Positions 17,636 through 26,196 are shown, numbered from the stretch's first letter. The stretch is DNA of 64,000 bases from Mucilaginibacter agri (GCF_009928685.1 NZ_WWEO01000043.1:558001-622000); one strand, 5' to 3'. The notes: generated by a model from the sequence alone, not told the origin. Made by a program: numbers and translations.

Positions 17636-18625
17636 ATGAAGGATTTACAAAATGAATCTGTATTGTTATTTTGTCCTAAATTCTTCTCGTACGAGTTAGA
17701 GATCAAGAGAGCTTTGGAAAAACTTGGGGCTAATGTAGTTTGGTATGATGATAGGCCCGGGAATGATTTCCTGTCGAAAGGTTTGATCAGGATTAATAAG
17801 AAATTTCTCAAAAGCAAGATTGAAAAATACTATCAGAAAATCCTGAAGGATTTAGGCAAACAGCATATCGATTACTTATTTTTTGTAAATCCGGAAGCAA
17901 TATCAAAAACTATTCTCAAAGATTTTCGTGAAGCATTTCCAAATGCTAAATGTATTCTTTACATGTGGGACTCTTTTGATAACAGAAGGCAAAATGTAGA
18001 GCTATTACCTTTATTTGATGATAAATTTACATTTGATTTTAACGATGCCGAAAAGTATAAGTTAAAACTAAGGGCTTTATTTTATACTGACGTTTATAAA
18101 AGGGATAAGAAAAAGGATGTCGATAAATATGATATATTGTTTATTGGTACTGCCCATACTGATAGATATCATTTGGTTAAAACTGCCACTAAAGGCATAC
18201 TACCTCATAGAAAGAAAATGTATTTTTATTTAAGCAGCAAGGTTTTATATTATACAAAAAAAGCCTTCGTTAAAACCTTTAAAAATGTTAGCTACTCTGA
18301 CATATCCTTCAAAGCGCTCAATCATACTGATATCGCAAAACTGATGTCAGAAACCAAAGCAGTGTTAGATATTAATCATCCTAAGCAAACGGGGTTAACA
18401 ATGCGAACTTTGGAAACATTAGGAGCTGGCAGAAAGCTTATTACCCTTAACCAGGAAGTTATGAAATATGACTTTTATGATCCACAAAACATTTTAGTAA
18501 TAGATAGGCAAAACCTTGAAATAAGCCTAGATTTTTTAAACAACGAAGTTACAGACCTGCCCTCAGAAATATTATACAAATATAGTATAGAGGGTTGGAT
18601 TAAAGAAATATTTGATATTTTATGA
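17636..18625 (+). CDS. CgeB-like putative glycosyltransferase
   Basis: A 329-residue protein with a GT-B-like arrangement. Its N-terminal part (V-L-L-F-C-P-K-F-F-S-Y-E-L) resembles spore-coat CgeB and capsule glycosyltransferases with a short domain. The C-terminal A-V-L-D-I-N-H-P-K-Q-T-G-L-T-M-R-T-L-E-T-L-G-A-G is the donor-binding region found in that group. It starts 1 bp after the epimerase stop and its stop overlaps the next ATG by 4 bp, so it belongs to the same operon. The transferred sugar is unknown. Confidence 0.7.
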   Translation: MKDLQNESVLLFCPKFFSYELEIKRALEKLGANVVWYDDRPGNDFLSKGLIRINKKFLKSKIEKYYQKILKDLGKQHIDYLFFVNPEAISKTILKDFREAFPNAKCILYMWDSFDNRRQNVELLPLFDDKFTFDFNDAEKYKLKLRALFYTDVYKRDKKKDVDKYDILFIGTAHTDRYHLVKTATKGILPHRKKMYFYLSSKVLYYTKKAFVKTFKNVSYSDISFKALNHTDIAKLMSETKAVLDINHPKQTGLTMRTLETLGAGRKLITLNQEVMKYDFYDPQNILVIDRQNLEISLDFLNNEVTDLPSEILYKYSIEGWIKEIFDIL

Positions 18626-19512
18626 TCTTATTGACGGGGGCTAATGGGTTCTTAGGCAGTATTATTAAATCAAAACTTAATAATCAGCCAGTAATTACGC
18701 TGGGCAGAAGTGCTAAGATGGATATAATTTGTGATCTACAAACAGACAAGCCTGTATTGCCAGCCATAAACTTAGTAGTTCATGCTGCCGGTAAAGCTCA
18801 CTTTGTACCAAGAACACAAGCTGACAAACAAGATTTCTTCGCTGTAAATGTTACTGGTACCCAAAATTTACTTAATGGATTAGAAACTGCCCTGCAATTG
18901 CCTCAGTATATTGTTTTTATAAGCTCAGTAGCGGTTTATGGAGTTGAAACAGGTCGCCTGATAGCCGAGGATGCTCCCTTGTTGGCAGAGGATCCTTATG
19001 GAATGAGTAAAATACAGGCAGAGAAAATAGTTGAAGATTGGTGTGTAAAAAATGGTGTAATTTGTACAATACTCAGATTGCCTTTATTAGCAGGTGCTAA
19101 TCCTCCTGGAAACTTAAGGGCAATGATAAAAGGTATAGAAAAAGGTTACTATTTCAATATAGCAGGTGGAAAAGCGAAAAAAAGTATAGTATTGGCGGAA
19201 GACGTAGCTAAGATGATTCCGGTAATAGCCAAAATTGGAGGTACTTACAATTTGACGGATCGTTTTCATCCCAGCTTTTACGAGCTTTCTGGTAAAATTG
19301 CAAAACAATTGCTTAAGGCAAAACCAGCAAGCATTCCATTATTTGCGGCAAAAATAATAGCGTTACTGGGAGATCTAATAGGAGACCAAGCCCCTATTAA
19401 CTCTCGAAAATTAAATAAAATTATATCTGATCTAACTTTTGATGATAGTAAAGCAGTTAAAACTTTCGAGTGGAACCCAACCCCCGTTTTAGATCGATTT
19501 CGGATAAAATAG
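18622..19512 (+). CDS. Extended SDR (WbpV/GNE-like 4-keto reductase or epimerase)
   Basis: A 296-residue SDR that starts in an ATGA overlap with the previous gene. Rossmann motif T-G-A-N-G-F-L-G at 5-12, catalytic S-S-V-A-V-Y-G and Y-G-M-S-K. The short form with H-A-A-G-K-A-H resembles the reductases that make UDP-QuiNAc/FucNAc for O-antigens. In many genomes such genes are followed by a WecA/WbpL-type initiating transferase, which is absent here: the operon ends and a decayed kinase follows. The activity is inferred. Confidence 0.75.
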   Translation: MILLTGANGFLGSIIKSKLNNQPVITLGRSAKMDIICDLQTDKPVLPAINLVVHAAGKAHFVPRTQADKQDFFAVNVTGTQNLLNGLETALQLPQYIVFISSVAVYGVETGRLIAEDAPLLAEDPYGMSKIQAEKIVEDWCVKNGVICTILRLPLLAGANPPGNLRAMIKGIEKGYYFNIAGGKAKKSIVLAEDVAKMIPVIAKIGGTYNLTDRFHPSFYELSGKIAKQLLKAKPASIPLFAAKIIALLGDLIGDQAPINSRKLNKIISDLTFDDSKAVKTFEWNPTPVLDRFRIK

Positions 19513-19614
19513 CTCTTTCAAATAACTGGTAATTATTCCTAATCGTCTTTTTTTATAGTTCTTTTCATCCGGGAAAAGAGCAGCATCTATAACGAACGTA
19601 AAATGGCTAAATTT

Positions 19615-20670
19615 ACATGTGCCTCTTATACCTCCGCACTAGTCCGCTTGTAATCAAGTTAACCGCATTTTCCAGCTCTTGTGATGAGTTATAGAGTTAC
19701 TCCATCAGTGTGCTCAGTTCGTCAGATGGGTTGGGGTATTCTTTGATCATACGGGCCAAGGCCAGGATGTTGGAGAGAGGGCGTCTTACCTCGTAAGAAT
19801 TAATCCAGGTAACTTCTTCCAATTGTTTCATTGCGGCTCACCAATTCCTGTTTATACCGTTTTTGCTTATCAATGTCCTGCATAGCGCCAATGAGGCGGA
19901 TTGGTTCACCGGCCTTGTTAAAAACCGAAAGGCCGTGGTCTCTTATATGTTTTATAGTCCCGTCTGCGCATCTAAATCGATATTCTAGTATCCAGTCTTT
20001 TTGTTTGCTGGATATAACATCCGCATATGGCCGGTTTTCTTCAGGGGAACCATAAATTTCTTCGAAGCCCTGCATCCAAGTAATTTTGTTTTCCAGCAGG
20101 GTCATAATCCCCAATTACATCATTTGTTGCCTGGTTTTCGGCTTTGTATAAATGCAGTGATTCACCAATGCGTGTCTCGTTTTAATGTTCTAATCAATAT
20201 CCGTAATCATCACCAGCACCGCATCACGCTTTATTAATGGAATGTCGTGGGAATTTAACCTTACATAAAATTTCTCGCCATTCTTTTTCTGATGCAATGA
20301 TTTGCCTGATTCGTCGGGTTCTTTTTCATTTCCTACATATCTCTTAAAAGATTCGTGGTATTCTTCGAGGCTTATATCAAGGGCTGTCATTTTTAAGAAC
20401 CCTTTCTCGGTCTAGCCATTAAGTTTAACCATGGCCTTGTTTACATTTAATATTTTTAAACTGCCTTTGGTCATAATATAAATGGCGAGCGGGCTGCTAT
20501 TAAACAGGTTTTCGTAACTCGATGTTGCCGTGCGTACACTTTTAATGTAAAACCAGACCGACAGCCCAAATAGGAACGCGATAATGGTTAACAATAATAA
20601 GTTCTTTCGAGAGAGGTTTGACGAAGCATGTTGTACCCTAAAATAGTAAGCATGGCCACTAATGAATTAG
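19615..20670 (-). pseudogene. Decayed PAS-domain sensor histidine kinase
   Basis: On the minus strand one can follow a membrane segment (L-L-L-L-T-I-I-A-F-L-F-G, 20600-20560), a first PAS domain, a second PAS/PAC domain (20114-19830) and the start of a histidine-kinase dimerisation domain. The coding path is broken. There is an in-frame TAG at about 20412 between two parts of the first PAS domain, a TAG at about 20190, frame changes around 20150, 20110 and 19830, and a TAA at about 19695. The H-box reads N-S-Y-E-V-R-R-P-L where relatives have S-H-E, so the phospho-acceptor is lost too. No ATPase domain follows and the 5' end has a stop upstream. Confidence 0.8.
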
Positions 20671-20790
20671 GAGATCTTAAAGTACACGAAAATTAACCGA
20701 CGATCAACCTGTTTTTGTAATCTTTTGTCCAGTAAATGAGGGAGTTTTAGAAACTATAAAAAAAACCTTTTAAGGTACGGGCAATAATCC

Positions 20791-20798
20791 TATATTTG
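20791..20798 (+). promoter_or_regulatory. Promoter of tRNA-Lys
   Basis: TATATTTG matches the Bacteroidota -7 consensus TAnnTTTG and lies 27 bp upstream of the tRNA. The promoter of the tRNA-Leu genes in this window has the same octamer at a similar distance (30 bp). Confidence 0.6.
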
Positions 20799-20825
20799 CA
20801 CCTCCTTAATCGGAAACGATTAGAT

Positions 20826-20898
20826 GATTCCGTAGCTCAGCTGGTAGAGCATTACACTTTTAATGTAGTGGTCCTGGGTTCGAATCCCAGCGGGATCA
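20826..20898 (+). tRNA. tRNA-Lys (UUU)
   Basis: A 73-base cloverleaf. The acceptor stem GATTCCG pairs with CGGGATC. The D arm is GCTC...GAGC, the anticodon stem TTACA/TGTAG has loop CTTTTAA (anticodon TTT), and the T arm is CTGGG/CCCAG with TTCGAAT. CCA is not encoded. A rho-independent terminator follows. Confidence 0.97.
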
Positions 20899-20909
20899 CA
20901 GGAAAACAG

Positions 20910-20945
20910 AAAGCCTTAAGTCGAAAGATTTAAGGCTTTTTTGTT
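20910..20945 (+). terminator. Terminator after tRNA-Lys
   Basis: The stem AAGCCTTAA pairs with TTAAGGCTT across a short loop and is followed by a T run. It also lies just beyond the 3' end of the convergent RidA gene and could serve both directions. Confidence 0.85.
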
Positions 20946-20967
20946 TTAGCCGCATAGGATTTCCGCC

Positions 20968-21372
20968 TTATCTCACCTTAATATTATTCAACACCGCAAT
21001 GCATTCAATAGAAAACAATATGCCGCCCGGAAATGGCATTACCTGCGGTGCGCTGCGTGCAGGAGGCGAATCTGGGAAAAATTCACTGTAGTATTTATTG
21101 ATAATGTTAAAAGTTGGGTCTTCGCCGCTAACCATAAAAACCGTGGTTTTTATTACGTTTGTTATACTGCTTCCGGCTTCCTCCAAAATTGTGCTGATAT
21201 TGATAAACGCCTGTTTTACTTGCGACTCATAACCGCCCTCTATTAATTTACCAGTTGCAGGATCTACTCCTGTAGTGCCCGAAACAAATACGAAATCGCC
21301 TGCTATTACCGCTTGAGGAAAAACTGTGTTACTGCGTGGAACTTTGAGGGTGTTAAAGTTGTTAACTTTCAT
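20968..21372 (-). CDS. RidA-family enamine/imine deaminase
   Basis: A 134-residue member of the YjgF/YER057c/UK114 family. RidA hydrolyses reactive 2-aminoacrylate produced by PLP enzymes. The conserved arginine is present in P-A-R-S-A and the conserved glutamate in S-I-E-C-I-A. F-V-S-G-T-T-G-V-D-P matches the N-terminal family block. It is monocistronic, with a -7 box TATATTTG on the minus strand at 21407-21400, 27 bp before the start. Cytoplasmic trimer by family knowledge. It could be one of the non-archetypal Rid subgroups. Confidence 0.9.
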   Translation of the reverse strand: MKVNNFNTLKVPRSNTVFPQAVIAGDFVFVSGTTGVDPATGKLIEGGYESQVKQAFINISTILEEAGSSITNVIKTTVFMVSGEDPTFNIINKYYSEFFPDSPPARSAPQVMPFPGGILFSIECIAVLNNIKVR

Positions 21373-21399
21373 ATTGTTAAGTGATTATGGTTTCTATAT

Positions 21400-21407
21400 C
21401 AAATATA
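21400..21407 (-). promoter_or_regulatory. Promoter -7 box of the RidA gene
   Basis: TATATTTG on the minus strand, 27 bp before the ATG at 21372. It fits the Bacteroidota -7 consensus; I see no clear -33 TTTG. Confidence 0.45.
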
Positions 21408-21523
21408 AAATATCTGTAACCGAAAAGCATAATCTTCTGGACAGCTGGTTTCGCCGGGTTTTGGTTATTTTTGCCCCCTCACATTTTTCTAACAGATCAA
21501 CATAAATCTAATACCAATGTTAA

Positions 21524-22102
21524 ATGCGCCATTATATTAAAAGAAGGTATCATAGTGCCAAAAGGATAGTGTACACCGAAACGCTAATTGATTTTAGGGA
21601 ACACATATGGACTTTTATAGGGGCATTTTCGGGAATTGGTCTGATAGGGTTTTTAAACAGCTATTATTTACCAGGTGAGGCGAATATATTTTTAATCGGT
21701 TCTTTCGGAGCCTCGTCTGTGTTGATTTACGGTATCATTAATAGTCCGTTGGCGCAACCACGGAATTTAATAGGAGGGCATGTAATATCGGCATTTATAG
21801 GTGTGCTGACGTATAAAGTTGTTCCCGGCCCACCTTGGCTTTCAAGCGCACTGGCCGTTTCACTTTCTATTGTAATGATGCAAATTACCCAAACACTGCA
21901 TCCTCCGGGTGGGGCAACCGCGCTCATTGCTACTTTACCGTCGGCCAAAATACAGTCGCTTGGGTTTTTATATGTACTTAGCCCCGTATTTAGCGGGGTA
22001 ATGATATTATTGTTAGTGGCTATTGTTTGTAATAACGCCACTTCTCATCGTAGTTATCCTAAAAATAAGCATTGGTATAAGGTTTGGAAACGGAAGTATT
22101 AA
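21524..22102 (+). CDS. HPP-family integral membrane protein
   Basis: A 192-residue protein with four membrane segments. The family signature appears as Q-T-L-H-P-P-G-G-A-T-A in the second half, and S-F-G-A-S-S-V-L-I-Y-G earlier. HPP proteins are implicated in nitrite or anion transport in plants and cyanobacteria; in Bacteroidota the role is not settled. TATTTTTG at 21466-21473 may be its promoter. It is followed by the ArsR/SRPBCC operon, which has its own promoter. Confidence 0.88.
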   Translation: MRHYIKRRYHSAKRIVYTETLIDFREHIWTFIGAFSGIGLIGFLNSYYLPGEANIFLIGSFGASSVLIYGIINSPLAQPRNLIGGHVISAFIGVLTYKVVPGPPWLSSALAVSLSIVMMQITQTLHPPGGATALIATLPSAKIQSLGFLYVLSPVFSGVMILLLVAIVCNNATSHRSYPKNKHWYKVWKRKY

Positions 22103-22219
22103 ACCGATTTTCACGAAGGGGCGCAAGCCTTAGTTTGACGATCTTCTGGTTTTTTAAACGGAACAATTGCTGGTTGCTTTTCCATATCGGCTCCAAAAAA
22201 TAATTTAAAAAAATATTGC

Positions 22220-22263
22220 GTAACCCAGAAGTTACGTATATATTTGAGTAACTCAAAAGTTAC
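22220..22263 (+). promoter_or_regulatory. Promoter flanked by two copies of an ArsR-type palindrome
   Basis: GTAACCCAGAAGTTAC (22220-22235) and GTAACTCAAAAGTTAC (22248-22263) are two copies of GTAAC-N6-GTTAC, 28 bp apart start to start. The -7 box TATATTTG (22239-22246) lies between them. A TTG at 22216-22218 is at the right distance for the -33 element. The first ATG of the operon is at 22269, so the second copy covers the probable transcription start. The second gene encodes an ArsR-type repressor, which makes autoregulation likely. Confidence 0.7.
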
Positions 22264-22268
22264 CTATT

Positions 22269-22721
22269 ATGACACAAGTTATCAGACATCAGTTTTTGTT
22301 CCCGCATCCGCCACAGGCCGTATGGGAATATCTAACCAAGCCCGAGTTGATGCAGCTTTGGCTTATGCGGAATGATTTTCAACCCATCGTAGGGTTCGAC
22401 TTTCAATTTCGGACTAACCCCATACCGAGCCTTGATTTCGACGGTATTTTTTATTGTAAGGTATTAGAGATAGAACCATTCGAAAAGCTCTCTTATTCGT
22501 GGAAGAGCGGACCGGGTGATGGTGAGATTACGCTCGAGTCTGTAGTGGAGTGGAAGTTAGAAGCGACTGAAAAAGGGACTACGCTTTTCTTAGAGCACAG
22601 TGGTTTTGCCCGTCCTGAGAATCTGGTATTCTACAATGGCCTTGCCGATGGTTGGATCAAGAACTTACAGAAAATGGCTAATCACTTAAATACCGAAAAA
22701 GATGCCAACGCCAACGCTTGA
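22269..22721 (+). CDS. SRPBCC (AHSA1-like) domain protein
   Basis: A 150-residue single-domain START/Bet v1-like protein of the AHSA1 branch. It opens with F-P-H-P-P-Q-A-V-W-E-Y-L-T-K-P-E-L-M, and has the family pattern S-Y-S-W-K-S-G-P-G-D-G and a C-terminal W-I-K-N-L-Q-K-M helix. Such proteins bind small hydrophobic ligands; no ligand is known here. It is the first of three genes under the twin-palindrome promoter and overlaps the ArsR gene by 20 bp. A second SRPBCC gene ends the operon. Confidence 0.88.
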   Translation: MTQVIRHQFLFPHPPQAVWEYLTKPELMQLWLMRNDFQPIVGFDFQFRTNPIPSLDFDGIFYCKVLEIEPFEKLSYSWKSGPGDGEITLESVVEWKLEATEKGTTLFLEHSGFARPENLVFYNGLADGWIKNLQKMANHLNTEKDANANA

Positions 22722-23025
22722 TGCTTTCCAGGTAATTGCAGACCCGAGCCGGAGAAGGATGTTGATGCTGCTATGCGACGACCGGATGACTATCAATAAC
22801 CTGGCAGATAATTTCGATATGAGCCGCCCCGCCGTATCAAAGCACATTAAAATACTGCACACTGCTGGTTTTATTGGTATTGAAGACGTCGGCCGCGAAC
22901 GTTATTGCACGTTGAAAAAAGATGGCTTTGAAGAACTGCAACGCTGGCTCACCTACTTCGACGCCTTCTGGGCATCGAAACTGAAAAAGCTGGAATCTTT
23001 ATTAAACAACAAATTACCCAACTGA
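22702..23025 (+). CDS. ArsR-family winged-helix repressor
   Basis: A 107-residue HTH protein. A-D-P-S-R-R-R-M-L-M-L-L starts the winged helix and M-S-R-P-A-V-S-K-H-I-K-I-L is the recognition helix. There is no ELCVC metal site, so it belongs to the SdpR-like, non-metal group commonly encoded next to SRPBCC proteins. It probably binds the two GTAAC-N6-GTTAC palindromes in front of this operon. The inducer is unknown and may be the ligand of the SRPBCC partners. Confidence 0.92.
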   Translation: MPTPTLDAFQVIADPSRRRMLMLLCDDRMTINNLADNFDMSRPAVSKHIKILHTAGFIGIEDVGRERYCTLKKDGFEELQRWLTYFDAFWASKLKKLESLLNNKLPN

Positions 23026-23036
23026 AAAATAGACAG

Positions 23037-23486
23037 ATGACAACACCTGATTTTAATCTTACTTTTTCGGTAGATCAAACTCCTGAACAAGTGTTTAACG
23101 CCGTTACCAATGTTAGGGGATGGTGGTCCGAAAGGATTGATGGCGGCACAGCTAAACTTAACGACGAGTTTACCTATCAACGCTGGGAACTGCATAAGTG
23201 TACCATGAAGTTAATAGAAGTAATACCCAATCAAAAAGTAGTTTGGTTGGTACTCGATAACTATTTTAGTTTCACAGAGGATAAAACCGAGTGGATAGGT
23301 AATAAAATTGAGTTCGACATCTCCGAAAAAGATGGCAAAACACAACTCCATTTTACCCAATGGGGCCTGGTGCCGGCGTATGAATGCTATGATATTTGCT
23401 TTGAAGCCTGGACCGGTTACCTTAAAGGAAGCCTTTACGATTTGATTACCACGGGTAAAGGTGAACCTAACCCTTTAGAAGAATAA
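23037..23486 (+). CDS. SRPBCC (AHSA1-like) domain protein
   Basis: A 149-residue Bet v1-like protein opening F-S-V-D-Q-T-P-E-Q-V-F-N-A-V and containing G-W-W-S-E, typical of the AHSA1/YndB group. It is only distantly similar to the first gene of the operon, so the pair is not a recent duplication. It is the third and last gene; a strong terminator follows 20 bp later. The function is unknown beyond probable small-ligand binding. Confidence 0.88.
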   Translation: MTTPDFNLTFSVDQTPEQVFNAVTNVRGWWSERIDGGTAKLNDEFTYQRWELHKCTMKLIEVIPNQKVVWLVLDNYFSFTEDKTEWIGNKIEFDISEKDGKTQLHFTQWGLVPAYECYDICFEAWTGYLKGSLYDLITTGKGEPNPLEE

Positions 23487-23506
23487 TAGTATGGTTTACG
23501 CATTTT

Positions 23507-23538
23507 AAAAGGCCTTCTGTAATTGTTGAAGGCCTTTT
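23507..23538 (+). terminator. Terminator of the ArsR/SRPBCC operon
   Basis: A perfect 11-bp stem AAAAGGCCTTC / GAAGGCCTTTT with a 10-base loop. It covers the first possible start (23523) of the next reading frame, which supports the later start at 23616. Confidence 0.88.
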
Positions 23539-23564
23539 CTGGTATATCAGGTTTTCTGCATTTA

Positions 23565-23608
23565 TTGACAATTGTCAACTATCGGTTCTTTTTCTGCATT
23601 TATATTTG
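23565..23608 (+). promoter_or_regulatory. Promoter with a 14-bp palindrome, Lnt-like gene
   Basis: A perfect palindrome TTGACAATTGTCAA (23565-23578) is followed by a -7 box TATATTTG (23601-23608), which ends 7 bp before the ATG at 23616. The palindrome covers the expected -33 zone and could be an operator. No regulator gene is adjacent. Confidence 0.5.
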
Positions 23609-23615
23609 TGTTACT

Positions 23616-25127
23616 ATGTCGATGAAAGCACAAGCAATTGATAATCAAACCACTGGACAGGGTGTTGAGCCACTCTGGGTAATTGGAAGTATTCTTTTAT
23701 CGGGTTTAAGCTGGTATTTTTCAATTGGCTTAAACGGTAACTTCTGGTTGCTGTTTTGGCTGGCACCAGTACCTGTTTTATTGGTCTCATTAAAATCGAA
23801 TGGAAAGGTAGCTTTCTTTGCTGCATTCGTTGCTTATCTAATTGGTCGCCTAAGTTGGTATGCCTATCTGGAACGGGTGGCTACCACTATCCCGGCAATT
23901 ATATTCACCCTTTTATTACCCCTCATATTTGCCTTAATAGTATGCCTTGCAAGGTGGTGTGTGCTAAGGTTGAATGCCTGGTATAGCGTGTTTGCATTCC
24001 CCGCCATTTTTACAGTGTTCGAATATTTGTTTATGCAGTCGTCGCCTCACGGCACTGCGGCAAGCGTTGCCTACACACAGATGAATTGCGTACCGTTGAT
24101 ACAGATCGCATCCGTAACAGGTATTCTTGGTATTACGTTTATGGCGCTTTTTATCCCCTCGGCTATCACACTTGTCTGGCTTTATCGGCGCGAAAGAACT
24201 ATTTATAAAAGAATTTTGCTTGTATCGGCAGTGTTAATAGGAGGGGTGTTCTTATTTGGCTTTATCAGGTCAACTAAACAAACTTCGTCTGATAATGTAC
24301 CGGTTGGCTTGGTTGTTTTAGATGAAAAAGCGCACAGCAATTCGGACAACCCAGGGTATCAACGGGAAAAGCAAGTGGCACTGGCCTACGAAAAGCAAAT
24401 AGACGTACTCGCTGCAAAAGGTGTTAAACTGATATTGTTGCCAGAACGTTCAATTGGTATAAACCCGGTTTGGGCCGATAGTTTGCAAAGCATTTTAAGT
24501 GCAGCAGCTAAAAGGAATCATGTTTATATCATTGTGGGGTATACTGACAAGGGTAAGGATCGGGAACGTAACTCGGCAATGGTTTTCGATGCTAATGGAA
24601 ATATTCAGGTTAATTACAATAAAAAGTATTTAGTGCCGGTACTCGAGTCGCAATTTGCGTCGGGTAATAAAATCGGTCTGTTCGGGTTCAATGGCTCGCG
24701 CCTTGGAGTTGCTATTTGTAAGGATTTGGATTTTCCAGATTATATCAGACAATATGGCGAAGCGGCCCCGAAAGTGTTATTCGTTCCGGCCTGGGATTTT
24801 GTGGTGGACGATTGGCTACACTCGCGCATGGCAATTTTGCGAAGTGTAGAAAATGGCTTTGCCCAGGTAAGGTGTGCCCGACGAGGTAGATTGACTATTA
24901 ACGACGCTTACGGCAGAGTAACGTTTGAAAGCAGTTCGGCAAATGATAAAGCCGCTAGTCTGATTGGTGCTGTTCCGCTCAAAAGTGGCCCCACGTTTTA
25001 TACGCGGTATGGTGACTGGTTCGGAAAATTAAATGTGATTGCAGTTGTTGTAATGGTCGCCGTAGGATTTGCAAAATCGAGAGCCGGAAAAGATAAAAGC
25101 CGTCAGCCACAAACGGAGACTGCGTAA
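23616..25127 (+). CDS. Apolipoprotein N-acyltransferase-like protein (membrane domain plus nitrilase domain)
   Basis: A 503-residue protein from the ATG at 23616. The N-terminal part has about six to seven membrane segments and the C-terminal part is a carbon-nitrogen hydrolase. The Glu-Lys-Cys triad is visible in L-L-P-E-R-S, N-K-K-Y-L-V-P and A-I-C-K-D-L-D-F-P, as in Lnt, which N-acylates lipoproteins at the periplasmic face. Lnt usually has C-Y-E-x-x-F after the cysteine where this has C-K-D-L-D, so it may be a paralogue with another acyl acceptor. A final membrane segment (V-I-A-V-V-V-M-V-A-V) anchors the C-terminus. Confidence 0.75.
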   Translation: MSMKAQAIDNQTTGQGVEPLWVIGSILLSGLSWYFSIGLNGNFWLLFWLAPVPVLLVSLKSNGKVAFFAAFVAYLIGRLSWYAYLERVATTIPAIIFTLLLPLIFALIVCLARWCVLRLNAWYSVFAFPAIFTVFEYLFMQSSPHGTAASVAYTQMNCVPLIQIASVTGILGITFMALFIPSAITLVWLYRRERTIYKRILLVSAVLIGGVFLFGFIRSTKQTSSDNVPVGLVVLDEKAHSNSDNPGYQREKQVALAYEKQIDVLAAKGVKLILLPERSIGINPVWADSLQSILSAAAKRNHVYIIVGYTDKGKDRERNSAMVFDANGNIQVNYNKKYLVPVLESQFASGNKIGLFGFNGSRLGVAICKDLDFPDYIRQYGEAAPKVLFVPAWDFVVDDWLHSRMAILRSVENGFAQVRCARRGRLTINDAYGRVTFESSSANDKAASLIGAVPLKSGPTFYTRYGDWFGKLNVIAVVVMVAVGFAKSRAGKDKSRQPQTETA

Positions 25128-25130
25128 ATT

Positions 25131-25168
25131 AAAAAAGCCTTCAAAGATCATAAACATTGAAGGCTTTT
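25131..25168. terminator. Bidirectional terminator
   Basis: A-rich AAAAAAGCCTTCAA pairs with TTGAAGGCTTTT. It lies between the convergent Lnt-like gene and the NmrA-like gene, with A and T runs on both sides, so it can work in both directions. Confidence 0.85.
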
Positions 25169-25190
25169 GGATTTCTCAACTATGCATCTT

Positions 25191-26066
25191 TTAAAAAGCA
25201 GATGCAAATTCTTTGGCAAAGTCTTCTATTTTTACTTTGCCCATCGATGCTGGGTTATGTGCTTCGTAATCTTTATAAAGTATCCCGCTGTGCATACTGG
25301 CGCCCATTTCAACAAAGTTTGGAATTACATGTGCCGGTACGCCGCTTTTTTCCATACCATCCGCCATCTGCTCATTGGTAAAGGCGAGCCATTTTAAATC
25401 GGGCTTACCGATAGCCTTGCCTATAATTTGGGCAGTTTCATTGGCTGTACGTACATCGCTCACAACATACCTCATCTTTTGGCCAGGACTAGCTTGCAGC
25501 TCTTCAGCTGCGGCTAGAGAAATATCTGTTGGATGCACCATTACCATTTTGTCGTCGCCACCATAGTTTGTGCCGATAATCCCCATGCCTTTAATCATAT
25601 CGGTAAAGCCATACAAATTAAGGTAGAAATAACCTGGGCGAAGGTGGGTAAGGTTTACATCGTTCAATTCATTCAATATCCCCTCTACATCATGCGAGCC
25701 AAGTATAAAGCCTGTTCCCTTATCTAAGTCGGCGCCTATGCTACTGAGGTGTACCACGCGCTTTACGCCCGAAGCTTTAACGGCCTGCGCATAAGCATTG
25801 CCAATCTCGCGATAATATGCTCTAGAATCCGACACACCTAAATTTGGCGGCACCATAGCATAAACGGCATCTGCTCCGGTAAATGTAGCCGTAAGAAAAT
25901 CAGCATCGTTGAGAGAACCGATGGCTGCAGTTGCGCCGAGTGTCTCAATATCCTTTTGTTTTTCTGCCTTACTGCTTATCACCGTAATGTTATGGCCTTT
26001 TTGTATCAGCTCTTCGGCCAGCGGCTTGCTAATGTTTCCTAGTGAACCTGTTACTATAATTTTCAT
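25191..26066 (-). CDS. NmrA/SDR-like NAD(P)-binding oxidoreductase
   Basis: A 291-residue atypical SDR. The N-terminal V-T-G-S-L-G-N-I-S-K-P is the dinucleotide motif. There is no canonical Tyr-x3-Lys active site, as in NmrA, QOR2 (YtfG) and related redox-sensing or quinone-reducing proteins. H-L-S-S-I-G-A-D and R-P-G-Y-F-Y-L-N are typical of the YtfG-like group. It is probably cytoplasmic and monocistronic. The substrate cannot be inferred. Confidence 0.82.
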   Translation of the reverse strand: MKIIVTGSLGNISKPLAEELIQKGHNITVISSKAEKQKDIETLGATAAIGSLNDADFLTATFTGADAVYAMVPPNLGVSDSRAYYREIGNAYAQAVKASGVKRVVHLSSIGADLDKGTGFILGSHDVEGILNELNDVNLTHLRPGYFYLNLYGFTDMIKGMGIIGTNYGGDDKMVMVHPTDISLAAAEELQASPGQKMRYVVSDVRTANETAQIIGKAIGKPDLKWLAFTNEQMADGMEKSGVPAHVIPNFVEMGASMHSGILYKDYEAHNPASMGKVKIEDFAKEFASAF

Positions 26067-26156
26067 GAGTGTTGGTTTTGTAATGCAACAAAGATCCGTG
26101 CCTCAAAGTTTACTACTGCGGCCTTTTCTGTTTAATCAATAGGAGTTTTTAGCAAA

Positions 26157-26196
26157 TTAAAAAAGCTCATAGAACGTTGGTTATATGAGCTTTTCT
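26157..26196 (-). terminator. Terminator of the HdeD-like gene
   Basis: AAAAGCTCATA pairs with TATGAGCTTTT, with a T run for leftward transcription. It lies 25 bp beyond the stop at 26218. Confidence 0.75.

Noticed and set aside
22059..22256. A 65-codon minus-strand frame downstream of the HPP gene
   Set aside because: It lies over the twin palindromes and promoter of the ArsR operon, which explain the sequence better.
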